From positions 868,001 through 932,000 of the forward strand of contig CAWHGF010000007.1 of the NCBI GenBank assembly GCA_963828825.1: a DNA stretch of 64,000 nucleotides. The letters are read 5' to 3'. Below, piece by piece: positions 8,435-17,800 of this stretch (positions are counted from its first letter, which is position 1; each line of letters starts with the position of its first letter). A model generated the notes under the pieces. That model ran no database searches, had not been told where the DNA came from, and saw only the letters and a list, made by a program, of their open reading frames with translations. A program made the translations under genes and the position numbers. Origin of the DNA: Bog-473 sp963828825 (GTDB lineage: Bacteria; Actinomycetota; Acidimicrobiia; Acidimicrobiales; RAAP-2).

Positions 8435-9526
8435 TCAGTCGATGGTCCAGCTCCCGATGGTCACCACGGAGCCCTGAACAGGGAGGACGACCGTCATGGC
8501 GTGCTCGCCGGGGGAGGAGCCCCCCGACAGCGTCACGGCGGTGCGCAAGACCACCTGGTCGGGGGACCCACCCGAGGAGTCGATTTCGACGTCGAGCGGG
8601 GCCTCGTGCCCGGTGACCACCGCCCCGGCCAGCTCCGGTGGCATGGACAGGTTGGGCGCCATCGCGCCCCACCACCCGGTCTGGTCCTGGGACGCGGCGT
8701 GCAGTCCGCCGAAGTACGTCTCGAGCGCCGCCGCCTCCACGGAGAGCGGGCCGGGCGATTGGGCGAAGGCCACGGAGGCATCAACCAGGTTCATCGTCCC
8801 CATGGGCGCCTCGTTCTGCTGGAGCGTCAGCCCCTGCGCCTGCAGACCCGGCGGCGCCGAGGTCGTGTAGTCGGTGGACGCCACCGTCCGCACGAACTGC
8901 GCCCCCGCGTCGAGGTTGGCGCCTTTCGTGGCCGCGCCCACCTCGGTCGCCTGGATGAGCAGGCGATCGGGGGTGAAGAAGAGCGCGTTCGGCGGCCAGC
9001 AGGTATCGAGCACCAGGCTCGGGCCGGTGCTGTTGGGCACCGGCGAGCCAACCGGGACGACCTGCTGCGTGCCCACCTGGAACCTCACCGTGTTGCACGC
9101 AGTCTGGTACGTGATCATGTCCCCAGGCTCGAGCTGGCTCAGGTGGACGAAGTAGCTCACGTCGTGCGCCAGGAAGACCGCCGTGCCGTCGATCCCCGGC
9201 CAGACTGACTGGGGGTCATGGCCTACGGCGACGTCGAGCTCCGGGTCGTCGGTGCCTTCCTCCACGGGAGCACTGAGGTTGAGCGCGGGGATGGTCAAGA
9301 TGCCCGAGAGCTGACCCGGCTGGACCCCGGCCACCTGGCAGGAGGCGCCGTGGTTCTGTGCCGCGATCTTGGCCATCGCGGCCCGCTCGCTCCTGACCAG
9401 CACCGCCTGCGCGTGATGTTGATGCTCCTGATGGGCCAGGGCGTAGCTGGCGGCGAAGATGGCGGCGAAGAGAAGCGCCATACCGACGAGCGTGACGCTG
9501 ACCCGTCGCACGTCACGGAGCGCCAT
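8435..9526 (-). CDS. Sortase (class E/F-like) with C-terminal extension
   Basis: Membrane-anchored sortase, a cysteine transpeptidase that attaches surface proteins. After an N-terminal signal-anchor (about residues 9-31), the sortase fold runs about 75-195 with IPALNLSAPVEEG, catalytic H121 in FLAHDVS, C176 in LDTCWPPN and R188 in TPDRLL. About 170 further residues follow that are not part of a normal sortase and end in a beta-rich segment; I do not recognise them. Start is GTG 9529 or ATG 9526; I prefer ATG. Likely substrates are the neighbouring surface proteins. Confidence 0.82.
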   Translation of the reverse strand: MALRDVRRVSVTLVGMALLFAAIFAASYALAHQEHQHHAQAVLVRSERAAMAKIAAQNHGASCQVAGVQPGQLSGILTIPALNLSAPVEEGTDDPELDVAVGHDPQSVWPGIDGTAVFLAHDVSYFVHLSQLEPGDMITYQTACNTVRFQVGTQQVVPVGSPVPNSTGPSLVLDTCWPPNALFFTPDRLLIQATEVGAATKGANLDAGAQFVRTVASTDYTTSAPPGLQAQGLTLQQNEAPMGTMNLVDASVAFAQSPGPLSVEAAALETYFGGLHAASQDQTGWWGAMAPNLSMPPELAGAVVTGHEAPLDVEIDSSGGSPDQVVLRTAVTLSGGSSPGEHAMTVVLPVQGSVVTIGSWTID

Positions 9527-9840
9527 CACCGCTCCGTCTCGACCGCTTCGGGCTGCACCTGCTCGGAACGGGATTCCGCCACCCCGTTCCGAGCAGTTCG
9601 CAGCACCGGCTCCCGCTGCATCTGCCTCTCCCTCCAGATCCTCCGAAGATCTTTCCTGCGTGGTCTTGCCGGGCGGAGTGACGGAACACCCGTCCTCGTC
9701 GCGTTAATGGTCGGTCGGGACTCGCCGTTGCCGCCGCCGGGCCGGCCCCCGAGACCGGAGGGGGAACGGAGGAGGTCCCGAAGGCCGGGCCCGGTGGCGG
9801 CCCGCCGTCCGACCCGAGGGCGCGGATCGGTTGCGATGGC
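9527..9840. other. Intergenic stretch, no gene recognised
   Basis: Gap between the secreted anchor-type protein (ending 9841) and the sortase start. Open frames here are antisense or low-complexity shadows. I see no clear terminator or operator. Confidence 0.5.
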
Positions 9841-11401
9841 TCACGGGCCACCATGTCGGCGGTTGGTCGGGTTGAGCGAGCGAGCCAGCGAGGCGAAGCG
9901 GCGCCGACCGACCAGCAGCAGCCCGGCCAGACCCATGCCCGCCATCACGACGACGGGAAGGGTCCCGGCCCAGTACTCGCCGGTGTGCACACTGGTCACG
10001 TCGGGCACGGCGGCAGCGGGACTCGCGGTGGCGGGCGACGTGGCGACGGCGGGCGCGGTGGTGCCCGTGACGCTGACGTCGCCGACGTTCAGGCCGACGC
10101 CGCCCTGTAGGGCACTGAGCAGGCCGAGGTTGAGGAGGCCCACCTTGGCGCTGGCCGTCGTGCCCGGGGCCGACGTGTTGCAGGTGAGCTGGTTCCCGCC
10201 AGGCGTGTAGCCGATGATCCCGGTCAGGAGGCTTCCGAGCGCGGAGCCGAGCGCACTGCCGGCCCCTGCCTTCGACAGGATCTGGTTGACCAGGTTGATC
10301 AGCTGCGTGATCGTGACGAAGGTCGGCAGCGAGCCGTTGGTCGAGTAGGAGGCGAGGCCGGCGTTGCAGCTGGGTGTGACCGTGCCGGTGCTGCGGTCGA
10401 GGGCGACCGAGGCGGTGGTCGGCGCCACCTGCAGCTGGGCCAGCCCGAAGAGATTGACGTCGACGCTGTGCTGCGTCACCGAGTCGGTGACGACGTTGCC
10501 GCTCGTGCTCACCGATGACGTCGACCCGCCCAGGTCGATGCTCAGCGGGGGGACGGTCGCCGCGTGGTCACCGCTGAGACCGAGCACCTGGTTCAGGATC
10601 CCGCTGACGAGACCCGTCACCGGCGAGGCGCCCTTGGCCCTGTCGAGCTGGGTCAGCAGTCCGCTCAGCACGGAACACTCGCCGCTGACGTCGCGTCCCG
10701 CCCGCGACGCTCGTGGGGTTCAGGGCAAGGTTCGCCGGCAGAATGGCGTTCACGGTGCCCAGGAACGATTGCACCGAGGGCGAGAGCGGGTCCGGGTGTG
10801 ACCGTGCGGTGCTGGAGGCGGCCGGGACGCCGTTGCACACCGACGACGCGAACAGCGACGGCCCACCAAGCACGCTCTGCAGGACGTCGGTCACGCTCAG
10901 GCTGATCGCCGTGTTGGCCAGGCTGCCGGTGCCCGACGCGCTCGGGTTCCCGCTGGTGTCTTCGGAAGCCGATGCCGCGCCGCACGCGACGTTCACGTTG
11001 ATCAGGCTCGTGGCGATCGGGACCGGGCAGGCGCTCGACCCCGTTGACCCCGTCGGGGTGGCTGTCACACCGTCCGCCTGGGCCACGGCGTCCTGCGTGC
11101 TGGACGACGCAAGGCCCGACAGTGAGGCGGACGCGCTCGTCGGGCACGGGTTCGTCGAGGACGCGGTCGAAAGGCACGCACCGGTGCCCGAGGCCTCGGC
11201 CACCGGTACGTTGCTGGCGCCGGCCTCCGAGCCACCACCCGCGAATTGCAACCGGTTGAGCAGGTCGAGCGACACGAATCCTCCGTTCGACTGCACGTTC
11301 CACTGGCCGGTCTGCGCGCCCGCGCCGGAGGCCGCGGCACACAGCGCCATCACGGCGATGAGCCCGACGACGGCGATCCTGATCCGACCTCTCATTTGCA
11401 T
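9841..11401 (-). pseudogene. Secreted anchor-type surface protein, one frameshift
   Basis: Exported protein of roughly 520 aa split by one base. The N-terminal part starts at ATG 11401 (or 11395) with a signal peptide (RIRIAVVGLIAVMALCAAASGAGA) and stays in frame to about 10700; the C-terminal part continues from about 10695 to 9841. Removing one G from the GGGCGGG run near 10700 joins ALNPTSVAGG to RDVSGECSVLSGLL. The C-terminus has a sorting-signal layout: VHTGEYWAG, a hydrophobic helix (LPVVVMAGMGLAGLLLVG) and an RRR tail, resembling LPxTG-type signals. It sits upstream of the sortase on the same strand and is its probable substrate. Most likely intact in the organism. Confidence 0.7.
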
Positions 11402-11573
11402 CCCCTGACCGTCCCCCGCGACGCGGGGGTCCTCTGCCTTCCTGGTTGAAACGGGGAACTCAGCCGAAACTTGCGCCACTCGTTGGAAATTTCACGCTCG
11501 GCACCCCCGTGTGGGGCGCAAGCCGTGCGCTACTCCGGGGCACAGGGTCGGCTGGCACACGCCGATCGTCCCG

Positions 11574-11579
11574 TACTGT
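11574..11579 (+). promoter_or_regulatory. -10 element TACTGT, leaderless start
   Basis: TACTGT ends 9 bases before ATG 11589 with no Shine-Dalgarno sequence between. Confidence 0.45.
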
Positions 11580-11588
11580 TGCCCGGCA

Positions 11589-12338
11589 ATGCCCGCATCC
11601 CACGTCGTGCTGCTGCTCCTGGGCGGGCTCGGTGCCGGCATCTTCAACGGCGTCGCCGGTGGAGGCAGCTTGATCTCGTTCCCGATCCTGCTCGGGCTCG
11701 GCTACCCGGCGCTCACGGCGAACATCACCAACACCATCGGAATCTGGCCGGGGTACCTGGCGTCCGCGGCCGGCTATCGCCGCGAGATCGGCGATCAGTC
11801 GCGTCGGCTCATCCGGCTGACGCCGATCGCCCTGGCGGGCGGGGTCGCCGGCGCGCTGCTCCTGCTCACGACGTCCGCGGCGACCTTCGAGGACGTCGTT
11901 CCCTGGCTCGTCCTAGGGGCCGCCGCCCTGTTCGCCGCCCAACCGCTACTGCGGCGTGCCCTCGACCGGGGTTCGGCCCACCCCCGCACCCGGCCCGTGC
12001 TGCTGGTGGCGGGGGTGTTCGCCGCGTCGGTCTACGGCGGCTACTTCGGCGCCGCCATGGGCGTGATGTTCCTGGCCATCCTGGGTTTGGCGCTCCCCCT
12101 CTCCATCGCCCACACCAGCGGACTGCGCGCGGTCCTCTCAATGATCGTCAACGGGGTCGCCGCCGTGGTCTTCCTCGTTCACGGCGGGCTCGCCTGGGAG
12201 GCGGTGGGACTGCTGGCCGCCGGCAGCCTGGTCGGTGGCTACGCCGGCGCCCGCCTCGCCCTCGCCCTTCCCGCGCCCGCGCTGCGCCTCGTGGTCATCG
12301 TCGTTGGGGTGGGCACGGCGGTGAAGTTGCTGGTCTGA
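11589..12338 (+). CDS. TSUP family membrane transporter (TauE/SafE-like)
   Basis: Integral membrane protein of 249 aa with seven to eight hydrophobic segments and the family's N-terminal glycine-rich motif (GGLGAGIFNGVAGGGSLISFPILL) and its second-half copy (GVFAASVYGGYFGAAMGVM). TSUP proteins export sulfite, sulfoacetate or related organic anions; the substrate here cannot be told. Start ATG 11589 is preceded only by a -10-like hexamer, so translation is probably leaderless. It converges on the pxpBC gene with a 13-base gap. Confidence 0.85.
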   Translation: MPASHVVLLLLGGLGAGIFNGVAGGGSLISFPILLGLGYPALTANITNTIGIWPGYLASAAGYRREIGDQSRRLIRLTPIALAGGVAGALLLLTTSAATFEDVVPWLVLGAAALFAAQPLLRRALDRGSAHPRTRPVLLVAGVFAASVYGGYFGAAMGVMFLAILGLALPLSIAHTSGLRAVLSMIVNGVAAVVFLVHGGLAWEAVGLLAAGSLVGGYAGARLALALPAPALRLVVIVVGVGTAVKLLV

Positions 12339-12351
12339 CCCTGGTACAGCG

Positions 12352-14031
12352 TCAGTCGACGGCCAACGGGTAGGTGCCCACCACGGCGCGCGACAGCTCG
12401 CGACGGGCGGCGCGCCACGCCTCGTCGGCCGCGCCGAGTTCGACGGGCGCAAGGCGCACGCGGGACCCGGGTGCGCACTGTCCGAGCAGGCCGTGGTCGG
12501 CCGATGCCACCACCGCCAGCACGGGGTAGCCGCCGAGCGTGGCGTGGTCGGGCATGAGGACGACCGGATCGCCGTCTGGTGGCACCTGCACGGCACCGGT
12601 GACGACGCCCTGGGAGTCGAGTTCTCCCCCGCCAGACCGGTCCCGCAGCGCGCACGCACCCGTCTCGGACCGGAGGCGGATCCCGACCCGGTTGGACGTG
12701 GGCTCCACCACGAAGACCCGACCGGTGAGCTGCGCCAGCGCACCGGCATCGAATTGCTCGGCATGCGGGCCGGGCAGGACACGCAGCTCGACCGGCGCCT
12801 CGGTGTCGAATTCGGTGGCGCTGCCGGCCACGAGATGATCCCCGAGCGGCGGCACCCAGGCTCCGGCGTGCAGCAGATCCCCCGAGGCGAGGGGCCCGGC
12901 GCCGAGGCCGGTCAATTCGTCCGTGGCGGAGCTCCCGAACCACTCGGGTCCGAGGAAGCCGCCCGCCACCGACAGGTAGCTGCGGCATCCGCGGCGCAGG
13001 CGACCCACCTCGAGCACCTGGCCCGCGGCCAGCGGCAGGAGCTGGCCCGCTGGCTCCGCCGTGCCGTCCACGCGGACCTCCGGCGCACCTCCCACCGCGG
13101 CCACATGGCACGCGCCGAGGCAGCGCAGCCGTGTCCCGCCCACCGTGAGTTCGAGCGTGCCGGCGCCCGTCTCGTTGCCGACGAGTCGGTTGGCCAGCTC
13201 GAACGACACCGGATCGGCCGGACCGGCACCGGGGACGCCGACCGGGGCGACCGCACTGCGCCCACCGTCCTGGACGACCGCGCGCACGCCCGCGGCAACG
13301 ATCTCGAGGACCGCTCGGGCGCCCGATGGCAGTGACCACGGCGGTGCTACCACCGGCTCCGGCTCGACGACCTCGTCCACGCCTGCGACGGTGAAGCGGA
13401 CGCTGTCGCCCGGTGCGAGCACGGCGTAGGGAGGATGCTCCGGGGAGAACAGAGCGACACCGGTGCGCCCCACGAGGTGCCAGCCACCCGGTGAGGCAGT
13501 GGGATAGACGGCGGCATGGCCGTTGGCGATCGCCACCGACCCGGCCGGGACCACCGGTCTGGGCCGGGGCCGACGGGGCACCCGCGCCAACGAGCTCGGG
13601 AGACCCTCGAGGTAGGCGAACCCCGGGGAGAACCCCATCACGGCGGCGGTGAGCGGCTGTGCGGTCAGGAGTGCAGCCACCTCGTCCGGCCGGCAGCCGG
13701 CGAGTGCGGCCACCTCGGCGAGGTCGGGCCCGTCGAAACGGCATGGGACGGTCAGCAGGCGGCTCGGTCCGGCCCTGTGCTCGCGAGGGGTTCGTCGGGT
13801 CAGATCGGCCCGCACCTGCTCCGCAGCGGCCCGGAGTGACGAGAGCTGCGTGTCGGGGTCGCTGGCGTGGACCATGACGGTGGCGGAGCCGCACACCACC
13901 TCCGCCGCACCGGCCACCCGTGTGACGAGCTCCGAAGCCAGTGCCCGGGCCGCCGCCGCGTCGGCGACCCCGATCAGGAAGGCACGATCACCGAGGTCCC
14001 GTACCTCCCCGACGGGGATGGACGGAGTCAT
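12352..14031 (-). CDS. pxpBC: 5-oxoprolinase subunits B and C fused (KipI-KipA)
   Basis: Natural fusion of the PxpB (KipI-like, about residues 1-215) and PxpC (KipA, biotin-dependent-carboxylase-like, about 220-560) subunits of ATP-dependent 5-oxoprolinase, which opens 5-oxoproline to glutamate. Diagnostic stretches are GFSPGFAYLEGLP in PxpB, and VQDGGRSAVAPVGVPGAGPAD and PTSNRVGIRL in PxpC. Starting at ATG 14031 it overlaps the pxpA stop by 4 bases (ATGA), so translation is coupled. All three subunits therefore come from one lhr-pxpA-pxpBC transcript on the minus strand. Confidence 0.9.
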   Translation of the reverse strand: MTPSIPVGEVRDLGDRAFLIGVADAAAARALASELVTRVAGAAEVVCGSATVMVHASDPDTQLSSLRAAAEQVRADLTRRTPREHRAGPSRLLTVPCRFDGPDLAEVAALAGCRPDEVAALLTAQPLTAAVMGFSPGFAYLEGLPSSLARVPRRPRPRPVVPAGSVAIANGHAAVYPTASPGGWHLVGRTGVALFSPEHPPYAVLAPGDSVRFTVAGVDEVVEPEPVVAPPWSLPSGARAVLEIVAAGVRAVVQDGGRSAVAPVGVPGAGPADPVSFELANRLVGNETGAGTLELTVGGTRLRCLGACHVAAVGGAPEVRVDGTAEPAGQLLPLAAGQVLEVGRLRRGCRSYLSVAGGFLGPEWFGSSATDELTGLGAGPLASGDLLHAGAWVPPLGDHLVAGSATEFDTEAPVELRVLPGPHAEQFDAGALAQLTGRVFVVEPTSNRVGIRLRSETGACALRDRSGGGELDSQGVVTGAVQVPPDGDPVVLMPDHATLGGYPVLAVVASADHGLLGQCAPGSRVRLAPVELGAADEAWRAARRELSRAVVGTYPLAVD

Positions 14032-14802
14032 ACACGCGGTGGCGCGACCACATCGATCCCCGCGTCGCCCATGACCTGGCGGACCGCGGTCGCGATGGCG
14101 ACCGCCCCGGGGGAGTCGCCGTGGACGCACAGCGTGTCCACCCAGAGCGTGAGCACAGACCCATCCTTGGCGACGACCGCGCCGCGGGCCAAGCTGAGGG
14201 CCTGTGCCGCCGCTGCACCTGGCTCTGCCAGCACGGCGCCCGGCGTCGCCCGGGCGACCAGCCCCCCGTCGGGCCGGTACTCCCGGTCGCAGAAGCCCTC
14301 CTCGAAAGCCCGGATGCCGTCGCGCAGCGCCATCGCCATGGCGCGGCAGCCCGAAGGGAGTACCAGGGCAACACCCCCGCCGACGTTGGCGCGCACCGCA
14401 TCACGGAAGGTCTCGTAGACGGCGCCGCCTTTCGCCACCTCTTCATAGAGCGCGCCGTGGGCCTTCACCGAGTCGAGAGCCGTGCCGGCCGTCCGGCAGA
14501 TCCGATCGAGCGCCCGCAGCTGCTCGGACAAGGACGCGGCGAGCTCGCCCCGGTCGATCTCCATCGGGTTGCGCCCGAAGCCGGCGCGGTCCGGGTAGGA
14601 GGGATGGGCGCCGACCCGGACTGCGTGCGCAACCGCGGCGGCGACGGTGGCCGTCATGGACTCGTCGTCCCCCGCGTGTCCGCCACAGGCGACGTGGACC
14701 GACGTCACGAACTCGAGGAGCGCCGCGCTCCACGTCGATCCCCGGCGCAGCGGTCGCTTCGCCGACGTCGGCGTTGAGGTCGATGGTCCGCTTGTGGGCC
14801 AC
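14028..14802 (-). pseudogene. pxpA: 5-oxoprolinase subunit A (LamB/YcsF), one frameshift
   Basis: PxpA subunit of 5-oxoprolinase. The N-terminus RTIDLNADVGEA from GTG 14802 is in one frame, and the rest, from ALLEFVTSVHVACGGHAGDDESM onward, is in another; they join if one base is removed in the GCGCGGCGC run near 14735-14745. Downstream motifs (GAHPSYPDRAGFGR, VKAHGALYEE, CVHGDSPGAV) are intact. GTG 14802 lies 4 bases beyond the lhr stop and the 3' end overlaps pxpBC, so the operon layout is normal. I read this as a sequencing-type insertion rather than gene loss. Confidence 0.82.
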
Positions 14803-14806
14803 GGTC

Positions 14807-17800
14807 TCAGCCAGCCTCGAGCTGGTCCACGACGATCCCGTCGCGGTAGACCACGCGTTGGTTGCGGCGCGTGGGCACACGGGCACCGCCGAGGATGGAG
14901 CCGGTCATGTTGAGGGGGTCCGCCCCGGCCACCACGACCCGCTCCCCCTGGGCGCCACGGCGATGCGTCGCCTGCAATTCGTCGAACGCCTCCGGGAGCG
15001 CGTACTGCTCGCCCGAGAGCCCCGCGACGAAGCGGCCACCGAGTACCAGCCCTCGCGCCTCCATCCGGCGCAGGGCCCACACGACCTCGCGCCACGGCAC
15101 CTTGAACGACTCCCGGCTCCACAGCTCCCAGGCGACGATGCCCCAGCGCATCAGCAGCTGCTGCGCCACGGCCTCGGCCAGCGCCTCGTTGCCGGGCAGG
15201 AGCACACCGTCGTCGACGGCCGGTGCCCCGAGAACCTCGGGCCCGGGCAGCAGCGACCACCGACCCTCGCCGATACCGGTCCCCACGGGGGCACGGCGCC
15301 GCGCGAGGCGCCCCGAGGGGCGGCGCACCGTGCGGGTGCGCCAGCGGTCACGGGCCGAGAGCAGTGCGCGCACCGCCGAGAAGGCGTCGGCCGTGACGAG
15401 GCCCCGGGCAACCAGGTCCCACAGGCCCTCGTCCACCTCGGCCGGGAGCCGGCCGGTGAGTGGTGCCAGCTCCGGACGGAAGCAGGCGCCGCGCACCCGC
15501 AACGCGGCGAGCACGTCAGCCGCCGCACCGACCTCTGGCTCGGGCGCCAGCGATCCGGCGCGCACGGCGCGCAGCATGCCTTCGAGGTCGTCGCGCACCA
15601 CGAAGGCGAGCGGCGTTGCTGGCGAGGGTGTCCCGCTCCGCCCCGTCCGCTCGGCTCGCGGCGTGAGGCGCCCCCACACGACTTCACCGGACAAGCAGAG
15701 CTCGTCGAGCCAGCGGGCGTCGTAGCCGGTGACGCGGGCGGGCAGGATCTGGGCCTCCCACTCGGCCGCGGGCGCCTCGATCCCCTGCAACTGCTCGAGC
15801 ACTTCGAGCAGCCCGGCCCGGCCCTCGACGCGACTGTCCGGCGTCGCGTGCTGCCAGTGCGTCAGGAAGCGCACGTACTCGGCGATCGGTACCGCGTCGA
15901 CCAGACCCCGGCGGCGGTTGCGACTGGCTCCGTGGAGCCGTACCAGGAGATTGCGGGCGCACCAGCGACCGTCGGGCAGCTCGATGGCGGAGCCCTTGCC
16001 CTCCAGGCGGGCCAGGGCCGTACGTGCCCGGGCGGGCGACAGCGGCGCCCCCATCGGCGCTCCCGATGGCAGCGCTGCATCCGCCACCAGCTGCTCGACC
16101 GTCACCGGGCCGGCCAGCTGCAGGTGGCCCGCCACACAATCCGCTGCCGCATCGTCGTCGCGTTCGAGCACCTGGGCCGCCTCGTGGCGCTCCGTGGCCA
16201 CCCAGCAGTCGTTCACCACGCTCGCCCGGCCGTCGGCGGCGAGCGCGTCGTACCACTGCTCCCATTCCCGGTACGGCCGCGCCGCGACGAGTGAGAGCAG
16301 GAGGTCGTGCAGCTCGTCATGGCTGCGCAGTCGGGGCCGGACCTGGTCGATCACCACAGCCACGGCATCGGGATCGAGCGCGGCCAACTCCGAGGCCGGG
16401 ACCGGTAACCCGTCGGGTCCCAGCTCGCCGAGGCCGCGCCGGAGTGAGAGCGCCCGGGTTCGCCGCTCCTCGAGCGGCACGTCGTCGAGGTAGGTGAAGG
16501 GTCGCCCGCTCAAGATGGCATGGGCGAAGGGGGAGGGCTCCGACGACTCAACCGTGTGCACCGCAATGGCACCAGACTCGACCCGGGCCCACAATTCCAC
16601 CAGCCCCTCCACCGAGAGTCCCTCATGCAGGCAGTCGTGGACCGTCTGGCGCGCCAGCACATGGTCGGGCACACCGACCGGTCCGGCCGGTGCGTTCTCC
16701 TGACAGGCGGCCAAACCCGGCCACACGGCAGCCAGCAGGTCATCGGCCTCCATCCGCTGGAGATGGATAGGCCGGCGTTTGCCGCCGTTCATGCGGGGCA
16801 GCACGAGGGCGCGGTTCAGGTTCCAGCGCCAGCGCGCGCCGAGCATGGGATGGAGCAGCACCGCCTGGGTCAGAACTTCGGGTGCCTGGGCGCTGCTCAG
16901 CATGGATTGCACCCGGGTGAGCGGGAAGCTGTGTTGGGGTCCGAGCGAGATGACGACTGTGTCGTCGTCCGCCGCCGCCTGGAGTTCGAAGTCGAAGGAG
17001 ACGCAGAACCGCTTGCGCAGCGCCAGGCCCAGCGCCCTGTTGATGCGGCCACCGAAGGGCGCATGGATGATCAGTTGTGATCCCTCGCTCTCGTCGAAGC
17101 AACGCTCAACGACGAGCCGCTCGCGGGTCGGCAGGTGGCCCAGTGCTGCCAGGCCGGCGGCACAGTAGGCGACGACCTGTTGCGCGACCTCGGCGGACAC
17201 CCCGGTGCGCGCCCGCACGAGTCGGCGCGCTCCGTCGCCGTCGCTCGCCCGCAGGAGCGGCTCTAAGGCGCCCCGCAGGTCACTCACCGCCTCGGAGAGC
17301 TCGGCGGTACGGGCCGGGGCCTCACCCAGCCAGAAGGGGATGGTCGGTGGCAGGTCCCCCGCATCGTGGACCCGGACGGTGCCAACCTCCACCTTGGCGA
17401 CCCGCCACGAGTGCGTGCCCAGAAGGAAGATGTCTCCCGCGGTGGCCTCGACCGCGAAGTCCTCGTGGACAGAGCCAACCGTCACCCCGTCGGGGTCGAG
17501 GACCACGCGGTAGTCACCCGTCTCGGGGATGGCACCCCCGCCCGTGAGCGCGGCCAACCGCGCCCCGCGCCTGGCGCGCAGTCGCCCGTTGACCGCGTCG
17601 AGGTGCAGGTGCGCACCCCGGCGCCCACGCCCGGTCTCGATCCCCCAGCTGGCCAACGCCACGACGTCGTCGAAATCTTTGCGGGACAGCTCGGCATACG
17701 GGGCGGCCTGCCGCGTCATGGTCCACATCGCCTCGACGTCGCGCTCCTCGGTGGCGGCCACCTCCGCGACCAGCTGCTGGGTCAGCACGTCGAGCGGTGC

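Noticed and set aside
6621..8477. 618-codon plus-strand open frame rich in V, A and P
   Set aside because: It is the complement of the repeat-rich surface protein. The minus strand has a ribosome site, a membrane helix and sensible repeats.
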